From Lachnospiraceae bacterium UBA3801 (GTDB taxonomy: Bacteria > Bacillota > Clostridia > Lachnospirales > Lachnospiraceae): a stretch of DNA of 6,276 nt. A program made the translations under genes and the position numbers. This document shows, piece by piece, positions 1-6,276 of the stretch. The first letter of the stretch is position 1. Each line of letters opens with the position of its first letter. The notes below the pieces were generated by a model. It saw only the letters and a program-made list of their open reading frames with translations, searched no databases and was not told the DNA's origin. The stretch is from contig DFEN01000126.1 of NCBI GenBank assembly GCA_002368685.1, positions 623-6,898 on the forward strand, in the 5' to 3' direction.

Positions 1-38
1 GCGAATCTTGCAAAACTGTAAGATTCGCTTTTTATTTT
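1..38 (+). terminator. Rho-independent terminator of an upstream gene outside the window
   Basis: GCGAATCTT (1-9) pairs perfectly with AAGATTCGC (20-28). A G10-U19 wobble and a C11-G18 pair can extend the stem to 11 pairs around the six-base loop AAAACT. The stem is followed directly by TTTTTATTTT (29-38). Hairpin plus U-tract is the classical intrinsic terminator form and implies a + strand gene ending just left of the window. The stem may extend further left than the window shows. It separates that upstream gene from the ABC transporter cluster, so the cluster should have its own promoter. Confidence 0.88.
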
Positions 39-64
39 GTCACGGCGTTGTAAGACCAGAACCT

Positions 65-70
65 TATAAT
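65..70 (+). promoter_or_regulatory. Candidate -10 box (TATAAT) for the ABC transporter cluster
   Basis: TATAAT at 65-70 is a perfect sigma-A -10 hexamer in the only intergenic space before the ATPase gene, just after the upstream terminator. Support for a -35 is poor: nothing at 16-18 bases spacing resembles TTGACA. TTGTCA (37-42) matches 5 of 6 but lies 22 bases away, and TTGTAA (48-53) lies only 11 away. There is no TG extension. If it is used, transcription would start near 77 and leave a leader of about 95 bases. An activator-dependent promoter would explain the weak -35, but that is inference. Confidence 0.4.
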
Positions 71-92
71 TATTCAGTAGGGACAGATTTTG

Positions 93-146
93 GAGTCGAC
101 GGGCCACAGGGTTTGATTACAACGGAATCAACTCGACTCGTTGATT
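93..146 (+). promoter_or_regulatory. Overlapping inverted repeats in the cluster leader (possible operator or RNA switch)
   Basis: Three copies of one half-site alternate in orientation: TTGATT (113-118), AATCAA (126-131) and TTGATT (141-146). AATCAAC (126-132) and GTTGATT (140-146) form a perfect 7-N7-7 dyad. The seven spacer bases of that dyad, TCGACTC (133-139), are themselves the exact complement of GAGTCGA (93-99). As RNA, two folds compete: 93-99/133-139 enclosing 113-118/126-131, or the compact hairpin 126-132/140-146. As DNA, the dyad has the shape of a repressor operator. The element ends 13 bases before the ribosome binding site of the ATPase gene. It resembles no riboswitch class that I recognise. 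Confidence 0.45.
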
Positions 147-158
147 TATTATCATTTG

Positions 159-165
159 TAAGGAG
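159..165 (+). promoter_or_regulatory. Ribosome binding site that fixes the ATPase start
   Basis: TAAGGAG lies seven bases before the ATG at 173. The frame is open back to position 8, but no comparable site precedes the upstream in-frame start, and the added residues do not resemble an ABC ATPase. This places initiation at 173. Confidence 0.85.
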
Positions 166-172
166 ATTAGGG

Positions 173-847
173 ATGAATATCGTCGAAATGAAAAATGTAA
201 CTAAGATTTATGGAGAGAAGGAGAATCAGGTGCTGGCCCTTCATAATGTGAATCTTGATATAGAGAAGGGTAGCGTGGTTTCCGTGGTCGGGGCGTCCGG
301 TAGTGGAAAGTCCACGCTTCTTAATATTATGGGAGGAGTTGATACTCCATCTGATGGCACAGTCTTTGTGGACGGTAAGGATATCACAAAGTATAACGAT
401 GATGAGCTTAGCATATTTCGAAGAAGAAAAGTGGGATTTATATTCCAGGCTTATCATCTGATACCTGTTCTTACGGTTGAAGAGAATATAAAGATGCCGG
501 TACTGCTGGATCATAGAAAACCCGACAAAGAATATATCGATCATATCATTGAGCTTCTTGGTCTCTCTGAGAGAAGAAGACATCTTCCTAATCAGCTCTC
601 TGGTGGACAGCAGCAGAGAACGGCCATCGCAAGAGCACTGGCGAATAATCCGACTCTGGTTCTTGCAGACGAGCCAACGGGTGCTCTTGACTCCAGGAAT
701 GGTCAGGAGGTTATGGACCTGCTCATGAAGTCGGTGCATGACATCGGACAGACTCTCGTAATAATTACTCACAATATGGACCTTGCCCGAGAGGCAGATA
801 GAATTGTAAAAATCAAAGACGGAGAAATTGTTGATGGAAACATATAA
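173..847 (+). CDS. ABC transporter ATP-binding protein, MacB/LolD/BceA type
   Basis: This is the cytoplasmic ATPase that powers the neighbouring FtsX-type permeases. The 224-residue product has the usual length for a stand-alone nucleotide-binding domain of this family and carries every motif. The Walker [10 protein letters not shown] is at residues 40-48. The Q-loop glutamine is in FQAYHLIP (Q92), and the signature LSGGQQQR is at 142-149. Walker B is LVLADEP with catalytic E167, the D-loop is ALDS at 171-174, and the switch histidine is H200. The signature and the DEPTGALDS block are typical of the MacB/LolD/BceA group (COG1136). The start at 173 follows TAAGGAG by seven bases. The TAA at 845-847 lies inside the next gene, a 14-base overlap that suggests coupled translation and a fixed partnership with that permease. 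The substrate cannot be read from the ATPase. Family assignment is secure, but a specific gene name is not. Confidence 0.96.
   Translation: MNIVEMKNVTKIYGEKENQVLALHNVNLDIEKGSVVSVVGASGSGKSTLLNIMGGVDTPSDGTVFVDGKDITKYNDDELSIFRRRKVGFIFQAYHLIPVLTVEENIKMPVLLDHRKPDKEYIDHIIELLGLSERRRHLPNQLSGGQQQRTAIARALANNPTLVLADEPTGALDSRNGQEVMDLLMKSVHDIGQTLVIITHNMDLAREADRIVKIKDGEIVDGNI
821..824 (+). promoter_or_regulatory. Ribosome binding site of the large permease, inside the ATPase gene
   Basis: GGAG sits nine bases before the ATG at 834. It favours that ATG over the in-frame TTG codons at 828 and 831. It lies within the last codons of the ATPase gene, so ribosomes finishing the ATPase pass directly over it. Confidence 0.6.
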
Positions 848-3413
848 AGACCTCGGAAGTAAATATTTAAAACAGAATAGACGTCGTTCCTTCATCACAG
901 TCCTTGGATGTTTCATCGTGTCTACGATTCTCTTCATGTTTCTTAACTCTATGGTTTGCTGGGTTGAAAATTGCAGAGAGGAAGCAAGGGAAGAGGATGA
1001 TTTCGAGATTCTGGTTCTCACGGATGATAAGGATACAATCGAAGCAGTAGTGAATGAGGATTTTGTTTCTTCGGCATATCTTGGAAAGGCATATTCCTAT
1101 CAGACTGAAGAGGAGGCTTCAGGAGTATATGCAAATGCACTCCACATAAATGTAAAACAGAAGCTTCTTATAAATCATTATTCGAAATATATTAAGAAGA
1201 CATACAACGTGGATGTGGAGCTAAATGATCTCCTGGCCTGGACCTATTGCCAGGATAATGAAGGGGTAGGTTATCTGATGCTGTTAGGTGGTCTTCTTAT
1301 CTCATTTATCCTCGCAATCATAGGAGTTGGAGTTCTTAGAAATAATATCTCTATCTCTGCTATGGAAAGAGTAAAGGACTATGGAAATCTTCGATGCATC
1401 GGAGCCACAAAGAAGCAGATAAGAGCCATTGTATATCGTGAATCTATGGCTCTTGAAACACTTGGAATTGTTGCGGGGGTTGCGACGGGATTTCCATTAA
1501 GTGTTATGATATGCAATTCTGAGAAAAGACAGTATCCTATAGGTTTTCATATCATACCGGTAATACTCCTGCTAATCGCTTTTTACGGTGATATGTATTT
1601 TGCTGTTAGTGATGGACTGAAGAAGGTTCTTGCGGTTAGCCCTGCGGAGGCGGTTCGTGGTAATTACAGAATCAAAGCGAAGAAGATAAAACGTAGAAGG
1701 GGTGGTATCTGGAAACTCCTATTTGGTGTGGAAGGAGACTATGCCTACAAGAATATAAAGAGAAATAATGGTAACTTCCTAAAGACTGTTGGCGCCCTTA
1801 CATTTGGAATGATAATCGTTATTGTGGTTGGTGGAGTGCTGCTGGTTTTCTATGAATTCTATTCTAGGACAAACAAGATGATGGGATATTATCAGCAGTA
1901 TATAGCCTGTAACACAAATAACATTTTCTCTCATGAGGAACAGAAGATGGATCTTTATTCGCCTAAGGCGCTGAAGACGATTAGTGAGGCTAAGGGCATA
2001 GAAAGTCCCAAATATATGTATGAGGATACTCTATATACAGCGGAGAATTGCTTTATTTTTAATAACTTAAATGAGACTTATGGTGGAGATAGCATAGAAG
2101 GTTCCATATACATAAGGGCAGGCAATAATCTGCCTGCTGAAGAAGCAAGGAAAGAATATCGTGCAAAGGGTGAAGGCTTAGTTGACTACGAAGGCAGGAT
2201 GGAGACGGATAATGAAAGAAGAGAGGATGATTCTGAAAGCGCTAATCTATTTTGTTCCGAGTTAAGTCTGGTTGGTTATGATTCTGAGGATTATGCCAGA
2301 TATAAGGATTATCTCGTGGATGGAACGACTGAGCTTTCGGATAACGGAGTGCTCCTTGTAAATCAAGCTGAGCTTATTCCTGAATCGTCCTATGAATCCC
2401 AGAGTGTATTCTTTGATACAAAGTCTTTCAGTTTCACTAATCTTAAGGTTGGTGATGAAATAACAGTGGTTGATCCGGCGGAACTTTATAGCTTGGTCCA
2501 GGAAGAGAAAAAAAGAGCTAAGGAGTTCGATGACGAGATTCATTCTAAAAGGAATGAGTGGGACAGAAATCATAAGGATGAAAAGGACGAAGAGGGGAAT
2601 CCTCTAGAGAATCCATATGACAATTATTCCGATATTATTGGAACAAGAAGGAAAGAAGCTTGGATTATTAATTCCGCAAGGGAAAAACTTGTGGAAGAGG
2701 GAAAATGTGAAACCTACGTTATAGAAGGAATAATTAGGGATGATCCCAATGCGGTTACAACGCTTCCGTCTCTCGTGGTTCCGCTTGATAAGTTTTTCTC
2801 GATGACCGGAAGAACTGAATCTGATTATGTTGGTATGAAGTTCCATGTGACAAATATATTCAGTAGAGATTTTCAAAAAATTGAGTTTCAAAATGCACTC
2901 AGAGAGAAGGAAAACTATTGGTATGAAGGCATTGAGGAAGAGGGGCCAATATACAATTCTTTTACGTCGAGTTATCTTGAAGGTATCCTTAACTTAACGG
3001 AAGGAGCTAGTGTTGTTATATATCTCCTTTTAGGAATTATTATTCTTATAATAATCAGTCTTCTTAATACCATGAATGTCACTATAAGTAGTTTACAAAC
3101 GAGGCGAAATGAATTCGCACAGCTAAGAGCCCTGGGAATGACCAAGAGGAGTCTCCTGAAAGCAGTGCTATTAGAAGGTGGAATAGTCTGGATAGTTTCG
3201 ACTATACAGGGGATAATTTTTGGAATACTGATTCAGTGGATTTTGTATAGTACATTAATTAAGTTTTTGATTAATTCTCCGTTTAAAGTATTCTGGCCAG
3301 GAATAATAGTTGCGGCCCTACTCTCCTTTGTGGTTTTATGTGGATCCAACTATGTATTCTTTAATCAGATGAAACTAAATGTAGGCGAGGAGTTGACCCG
3401 CTCAGGAGAATGA
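834..3413 (+). CDS. Large ABC transporter permease with two FtsX modules (8 membrane segments)
   Basis: This membrane component of a mechanotransmission-type ABC transporter has 859 residues from the ATG at 834. Hydrophobic segments are near residues 20-42, 146-168, 205-226, 238-258, 319-341, 725-746, 778-804 and 820-843. They form two four-helix FtsX modules. Each module carries the family's helical signature: AMERVKDYGNLRCIGATKKQ near 176-195, and TRRNEFAQLRALGMTKR near 756-772. Module 1 ends in VSPAEAVRG (268-276) and a basic linker (281-289). The extracytoplasmic loops are very unequal: about 100 residues in module 1 and about 380 in module 2 (342-724). The second loop contains a highly charged stretch (556-588) that is probably helical or coiled. 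The gene overlaps the ATPase gene by 14 bases, so this is the most likely direct partner of the ATPase. BceB-like or LolC/E-like roles (antimicrobial peptide response, lipoprotein or peptide handling) are possible, but the sequence does not decide between them. Confidence 0.92.
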   Translation: METYKDLGSKYLKQNRRRSFITVLGCFIVSTILFMFLNSMVCWVENCREEAREEDDFEILVLTDDKDTIEAVVNEDFVSSAYLGKAYSYQTEEEASGVYANALHINVKQKLLINHYSKYIKKTYNVDVELNDLLAWTYCQDNEGVGYLMLLGGLLISFILAIIGVGVLRNNISISAMERVKDYGNLRCIGATKKQIRAIVYRESMALETLGIVAGVATGFPLSVMICNSEKRQYPIGFHIIPVILLLIAFYGDMYFAVSDGLKKVLAVSPAEAVRGNYRIKAKKIKRRRGGIWKLLFGVEGDYAYKNIKRNNGNFLKTVGALTFGMIIVIVVGGVLLVFYEFYSRTNKMMGYYQQYIACNTNNIFSHEEQKMDLYSPKALKTISEAKGIESPKYMYEDTLYTAENCFIFNNLNETYGGDSIEGSIYIRAGNNLPAEEARKEYRAKGEGLVDYEGRMETDNERREDDSESANLFCSELSLVGYDSEDYARYKDYLVDGTTELSDNGVLLVNQAELIPESSYESQSVFFDTKSFSFTNLKVGDEITVVDPAELYSLVQEEKKRAKEFDDEIHSKRNEWDRNHKDEKDEEGNPLENPYDNYSDIIGTRRKEAWIINSAREKLVEEGKCETYVIEGIIRDDPNAVTTLPSLVVPLDKFFSMTGRTESDYVGMKFHVTNIFSRDFQKIEFQNALREKENYWYEGIEEEGPIYNSFTSSYLEGILNLTEGASVVIYLLLGIIILIIISLLNTMNVTISSLQTRRNEFAQLRALGMTKRSLLKAVLLEGGIVWIVSTIQGIIFGILIQWILYSTLIKFLINSPFKVFWPGIIVAALLSFVVLCGSNYVFFNQMKLNVGEELTRSGE

Positions 3414-3445
3414 TGAAAGTCTTTTGGATAATAAATCTTCATCAT
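3410..3445 (+). repeat. Inverted repeat spanning the permease stop codon
   Basis: ATGATGAA (3410-3417) and TTCATCAT (3438-3445) are perfect 8-base complements separated by 20 bases. The left arm contains the TGA stop codon of the large permease. The right arm is followed by AAAAGAAG and not by a U-tract, so it is not an intrinsic terminator. A role in mRNA processing or in setting relative expression of the next gene is possible, but the stem is AT-rich and the loop long. Confidence 0.35.
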
Positions 3446-3465
3446 AAAAGAAGAAAGGCAAGATT

Positions 3466-4422
3466 ATGAAATATATCAGAAACAAAACTAAGATAGGAAT
3501 AACGATTCTAGCGCTCGTAATGTTCCTTGTCACAGCTCTGGGACAGTCTCACATTTCTGAGGCTATGACTCCGAGAGTGATGCTGACAGAATATTCTATA
3601 AAGGCGAGGGATTCATCGGGAGACATATTCCCTGGTGATACATTTACAGTTACATTCAAGCTGAAGAATACCAGTAAGAACAAGGTTCTGAATCTGAAGT
3701 ATTCAGTTGTATCTGAGAATGGAGAATTTCTACCTGCAGAGGGTGTTGGAACAGGCTTTGTGAGTGAACTAGCGGGAGAAACAGAAGAGGAATATTCAGT
3801 TAGTCTCCAAGCTACTAAGAAACTTGAGGAGAAGACCTACAAGATAAAGATTAAGACAGAGTATGAGGACTGGAACGGTGGCTATAAATCAGAGGACGCA
3901 ATATATGTGCCAATAAGTCTTAAGACAGAGGTCCTTGTTTCAGATACATATATTGCCGAAGAAGAAATTCGTCTGGGAGATAACATTGAAATCGTTTCAA
4001 CTATTAATAATACTGGAGCGGCTAAGATTTATAAGGTTACCGCTAGAGTTGAAGGACACAATATAGCGGATGCTAAAACATTTATAGGAAATATTGATTC
4101 AGGTAAGAATGCTACTGTTGATATTATTACGAAGGCAACGACACATGATGATGTGCGTGACGCGACGGAATATGATAATGATCTCATTATCACCTACGAA
4201 GATATTGAGGGAAATGAATATACCGTAAAGGAAGGGCTTGGTAGTATAGAGGTTCTGGAGCAGGATTATTCTGATGTCATTAAGATAAAGGAAGATACTA
4301 CGAAGCATATGAGTGGCTCGACCAAGTCGGTTATTGTTCTAGCAATCGTAGTCATTGCTGTAATACTCCTTGTGATTAGAAGGTTGATAAAGAGAAGGAA
4401 TCTGGAGAAAAATTTTGAGTGA
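3466..4422 (+). CDS. Membrane-anchored surface protein with tandem CARDB/NEW3-like (COG1361-type) domains
   Basis: The 318-residue protein is predicted to be exported and anchored. It starts with a basic n-region (KYIRNKTK) and a hydrophobic core at residues 10-26, and signal cleavage is plausible after SEA (31-33). Two similar beta-rich units follow. The first, about 36-155, contains GDTFTVTFKLKNTSKNKVLNLKYSV. The second, about 157-265, contains LGDNIEIVSTINNTGAAKIYKV and FIGNIDSGKNATVDI. A hydrophobic anchor at 288-304 is followed by a basic tail (RRLIKRR), so the bulk should face outward. The pattern of polar strands with N-N-T/S turns is that of immunoglobulin-like CARDB/NEW3 domains, which bind or scaffold and are not catalytic. 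The start is supported by GAAAGG seven bases upstream. It lies 52 bases after one permease gene and 83 bases before another, so it is probably an accessory or adaptor subunit of the transporter. No LPXTG or lipobox was seen. Domain naming is by eye, and the exact family is less certain than the topology. Confidence 0.8.
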   Translation: MKYIRNKTKIGITILALVMFLVTALGQSHISEAMTPRVMLTEYSIKARDSSGDIFPGDTFTVTFKLKNTSKNKVLNLKYSVVSENGEFLPAEGVGTGFVSELAGETEEEYSVSLQATKKLEEKTYKIKIKTEYEDWNGGYKSEDAIYVPISLKTEVLVSDTYIAEEEIRLGDNIEIVSTINNTGAAKIYKVTARVEGHNIADAKTFIGNIDSGKNATVDIITKATTHDDVRDATEYDNDLIITYEDIEGNEYTVKEGLGSIEVLEQDYSDVIKIKEDTTKHMSGSTKSVIVLAIVVIAVILLVIRRLIKRRNLEKNFE

Positions 4423-4505
4423 AACTCTTCTCATTAAAATGAACAAATTGATTATTATATAGAGAAACGAAGCGACAAAAGAATCTTTATAGAAGGAAGT
4501 AAATC

Positions 4506-5831
4506 ATGGGCTATATTATTAAGCTTAGCCTCTCGAATATAAAACTCCGAAAGCTTAGAACTGTTCTTACAATTGTTGGAATCATGATTGGTGTGATGTC
4601 TATAGTTGCAATGCTTACAACTGGACTAAATGCAAAGAAAGCCATGATGGAAGATGTAGAGAAAAGTGGTAGTACTAAGGAGATTATAATATATCCTCAG
4701 AGCCTTAGCCGTAAGGACCGTCTTATCACGGATTCGGCTATAAACAAGCTGGAGAAGCTGGATCATGTGGACGGCGTTTATCCAGTGCTTACAGCTGATG
4801 GTCAAGAGAAGATAGGTGGGTTTATTGCCTGGGAAAATATCGAGGGTGTTCCAACTGAATATATGAATTATCTTTGCTTGAAGGAAGGAACTGTGCCTGA
4901 GAGAAATGGTTTCAGACCAGAGCTTCTGATTGGAAATGGACTCCGGTCCTCTCTTTATAATGAGAAGACGTGGCAGCAGCTGAGTAAGAGTGTGAAAAAG
5001 GATGACATGCTTGTTGGAAAGAAGATGGACTTTGCGCTCAGAAAGGATATTGAGCCAAGTGGAGAGGAAACGGCTTCCCCGTCAGATGCGGAAACAGAGA
5101 GTGAAGAAGTAGGGAATGCTGCGCAGAGCTTTGTTAAGCTCAGCATAGTTGGCGAGACAGATAATGAGTATGATTACAGCATTTATACGGATATAGACAC
5201 TCTGAAAATGTATCTAAAGAAAGAAGCGGTAGAGGGAAAGATTCCTGGACAGCCTCTTGATAAAAACGGCCAGCCTTATAACATGTGGGCCTATGATAGA
5301 GCAATAATAAGAGTTGATAATGTGGATAATGTAAAACGTGTTTCGAAGATTCTGTCGGATATGGGATACGAGGTTGTTAATAATCTCGAAATGCTGGAAA
5401 ACGTTACTAGAACTATTAAAATGGTTCAGTTTATTCTTGGCGCCTTGGGGGCTATAGCAGCTGTTGTGGCGGTAATAGGAATAGTAAATACAATGATGAC
5501 CGCAGTATATGACAGGGTTCGTGAGATAGGCCTCCTCAAGATGCTTGGAGCGGACGTGGATGATATCAGCTTCATGTTTCTTTTTGAATCAGCGATGATG
5601 GGGCTCGTTGGCGGAATTCTAGGTGTAGGACTTGCGCTGCTTGTGGATATTTATATCAACAAAAGACTGGTTGAATTTATGGAGATGCCAGAAGGTACTT
5701 GGATTATGAGTACACCTATGTGGCTTATTCTCGGAGCGGTAGCTATGTCGGTGGTGGTATCAGTCCTTGCAGGAGCATTTCCAGCTAGATGGGCCTCTAG
5801 AATAAAACCGCTGGAGGCGATTAGTAAATAG
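4506..5831 (+). CDS. MacB-like ABC transporter permease (4 membrane segments)
   Basis: The 441-residue permease has the single FtsX-module layout of the MacB membrane part without a fused ATPase. A basic amphipathic start and the first membrane segment (about 19-40) are followed by a large extracytoplasmic domain of MacB periplasmic-core type (about 42-305). Three further segments lie near 307-334, 358-382 and 404-427. The conserved cytoplasmic helix VYDRVREIGLLKMLGA (334-349) and the C-terminal block GAFPARWASRIKPLEAI (423-439) are hallmarks of the MacB family. It should therefore work as a dimer driven by a separate ATPase. The only ATPase seen here is the one at 173. The extracytoplasmic domain carries an acidic, Ser/Thr-rich low-complexity stretch (183-208) that is probably an exposed linker. 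AAGGA at 4493-4497, eight bases upstream, supports the start. The gap before the gene contains no clear terminator or promoter, so cotranscription with the preceding gene is likely. Confidence 0.93.
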   Translation: MGYIIKLSLSNIKLRKLRTVLTIVGIMIGVMSIVAMLTTGLNAKKAMMEDVEKSGSTKEIIIYPQSLSRKDRLITDSAINKLEKLDHVDGVYPVLTADGQEKIGGFIAWENIEGVPTEYMNYLCLKEGTVPERNGFRPELLIGNGLRSSLYNEKTWQQLSKSVKKDDMLVGKKMDFALRKDIEPSGEETASPSDAETESEEVGNAAQSFVKLSIVGETDNEYDYSIYTDIDTLKMYLKKEAVEGKIPGQPLDKNGQPYNMWAYDRAIIRVDNVDNVKRVSKILSDMGYEVVNNLEMLENVTRTIKMVQFILGALGAIAAVVAVIGIVNTMMTAVYDRVREIGLLKMLGADVDDISFMFLFESAMMGLVGGILGVGLALLVDIYINKRLVEFMEMPEGTWIMSTPMWLILGAVAMSVVVSVLAGAFPARWASRIKPLEAISK

Positions 5832-5840
5832 TGGTATAAT
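5832..5840 (+). promoter_or_regulatory. Extended -10 promoter for the glycosyltransferase unit
   Basis: TGG followed by TATAAT (5835-5840) gives a perfect -10 hexamer with the TGn extension. It begins in the stop codon region of the upstream permease gene. The -35 position (about 5812-5817, TGGAGG) matches TTGACA poorly, which an extended -10 can tolerate. Transcription is expected near 5846-5848, so the glycosyltransferase is probably a separate unit from the transporter cluster, although no terminator blocks readthrough. Confidence 0.6.
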
Positions 5841-5846
5841 GACACG

Positions 5847-5900
5847 ATGAAACATGAGGAAGTAGCATTTTTCGAAGAAAAACCCAGGAGAATACCATGA
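5847..5900 (+). CDS. Candidate 17-residue leader peptide overlapping the glycosyltransferase start
   Basis: This short open frame reads MKHEEVAFFEEKPRRIP and ends with TGA at 5898-5900, overlapping the glycosyltransferase ATG as ATGA. It has no ribosome binding site. The predicted transcription start from the -10 box at 5835-5840 falls at or within a base of its ATG, so it could only be read as a leaderless message. It may be chance: the frame is short and I know no homologue. If real, it would couple its own termination to glycosyltransferase initiation. Confidence 0.25.
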   Translation: MKHEEVAFFEEKPRRIP

Positions 5901-6276
5901 AAGCGAGTTTTCATACATTTGTTATATGCGCATATAAAGAGAGTGAGTACTTGGAAGAGTGCATTCAGTCTCTTGTTAATCAGACACTAAGATCTGAAAT
6001 AATAATGGTTACATCTACTCCGAACGATTATATCGAAATGATGTCAAAGAAGTATGATATTCCGCTTTTTATTAATGAAGGCGAGGGTGGTATAACTCAG
6101 GACTGGAACTTCGGACTTAGCAAGGTTGAGACTAAGCTTGCAACAATCGCTCATCAGGATGATGTATATGATGAACATTATACTGAGGAGTTTGTTAATA
6201 GACTTAGACACACTAAGAAGCCTCTTATCATATTCTCTGATTATGGGGAAATAAGAAATGGTGAGAAGACGACGGA
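5897..6276 (+). CDS. Family 2 glycosyltransferase, N-terminal part (cut by window end)
   Basis: The first 126 residues of a GT-A fold glycosyltransferase are present, and the frame is open at the right edge. The N-terminal strand and helix HTFVICAYKESEYLEECIQSLVNQT (residues 6-30) are the nucleotide-sugar binding opening typical of GT2 enzymes. A second typical block runs from GGITQDWNFGLSKVETKLATIAHQDD (64-89) into VYDEHYTEEF; its QDD (87-89) is at the position of the metal-binding DXD. These enzymes transfer a sugar from a nucleotide donor, usually in cell-surface polysaccharide or glycoprotein synthesis on the cytoplasmic face. Donor and acceptor cannot be told. AGGAG at 5886-5890, six bases upstream, sets the start. 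Its own promoter nearby makes a functional link to the transporter uncertain. It may instead begin a polysaccharide cluster continuing to the right. Confidence 0.88.
   Translation, partial: MKASFHTFVICAYKESEYLEECIQSLVNQTLRSEIIMVTSTPNDYIEMMSKKYDIPLFINEGEGGITQDWNFGLSKVETKLATIAHQDDVYDEHYTEEFVNRLRHTKKPLIIFSDYGEIRNGEKTT

Noticed and set aside
93..146. tRNA or known riboswitch in the leader
   Set aside because: No cloverleaf, CCA-type acceptor stem or recognised riboswitch core could be drawn. Only the competing short stems are supported.
8..172. In-frame extension of the ATPase by 55 residues at its N-terminus
   Set aside because: The first bases lie in the terminator hairpin, there is no ribosome binding site, and the peptide does not resemble an ABC ATPase. 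The ATG at 173 has a strong TAAGGAG.
167..1021. Long minus-strand open frame (284 residues) opposite the ATPase gene
   Set aside because: It has no recognisable domain, lies almost wholly opposite a gene with complete ABC motifs, and its peptide looks like an antisense shadow.
2262..2891. Two minus-strand open frames opposite the large permease
   Set aside because: They are short, without a start context or recognisable motif, and antisense to a clearly coding region.
3393..3432. Internal promoter for the surface-protein gene (TTGACC at 3393, GATAAT at 3427)
   Set aside because: The spacing of 28 bases is far outside the usable range, and nothing fits at 16-18 bases.
4423..4505. Promoter or terminator in the gap before the MacB-like permease
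   Set aside because: The gap is AT-rich with TTGATT and TTATATAG, but the spacing is wrong. The only hairpin (GAGT-GAA-ACTC) is four pairs with no U-tract.
5868..5882. TTTTTC-GAA-GAAAAA hairpin as a terminator before the glycosyltransferase
   Set aside because: The stem has a single G-C pair and no following U-tract, and it lies downstream of the proposed promoter.

Overview
The window looks like a low-GC, Gram-positive Firmicute, most likely a Lachnospiraceae-type Clostridia (Butyrivibrio/Pseudobutyrivibrio-like). This is an inference from the AT-rich coding style with many ATA and AGA codons, the clear purine-rich ribosome binding sites (AAGGAG, AAGGA, AGGAG), and permease architectures common in that group. 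No marker gene proves the taxon.

Layout, all on the + strand. (1) An intrinsic terminator at 1-38 closes an unseen upstream gene. (2) A leader of about 130 bases follows, with a perfect -10 box and a set of overlapping inverted repeats at 93-146. (3) A four-gene ABC transporter cluster runs from 173 to 5831: a 224-residue MacB/LolD/BceA-type ATPase; an 859-residue permease with two FtsX modules, overlapping the ATPase gene by 14 bases; a 318-residue surface protein with a signal peptide, two predicted beta-sandwich (COG1361/CARDB/NEW3-like) domains and a C-terminal membrane anchor; and a 441-residue MacB-like permease with four membrane segments. (4) An extended -10 promoter at the end of the last permease gene probably starts a new unit, whose first large gene is a family 2 glycosyltransferase cut by the window end (5897-6276). 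A 17-codon mini-ORF lies between that promoter and the glycosyltransferase and overlaps its start codon as ATGA.

How the genes may work together: the ATPase has every motif needed for ATP hydrolysis and should dock on the cytoplasmic face of one or both permeases. Both permeases are of the mechanotransmission (type VII ABC) class, in which ATP hydrolysis moves extracytoplasmic domains instead of carrying a solute through a pore. The anchored beta-sandwich protein sits where a MacA-type adaptor would be expected in a Gram-negative operon, so it may be the extracytoplasmic partner in a monoderm setting. Substrate and phenotype cannot be read from the sequence. No RNA genes, insertion sequences, CRISPR arrays or attachment sites were seen, and no stretch over 300 bases lacks a gene.
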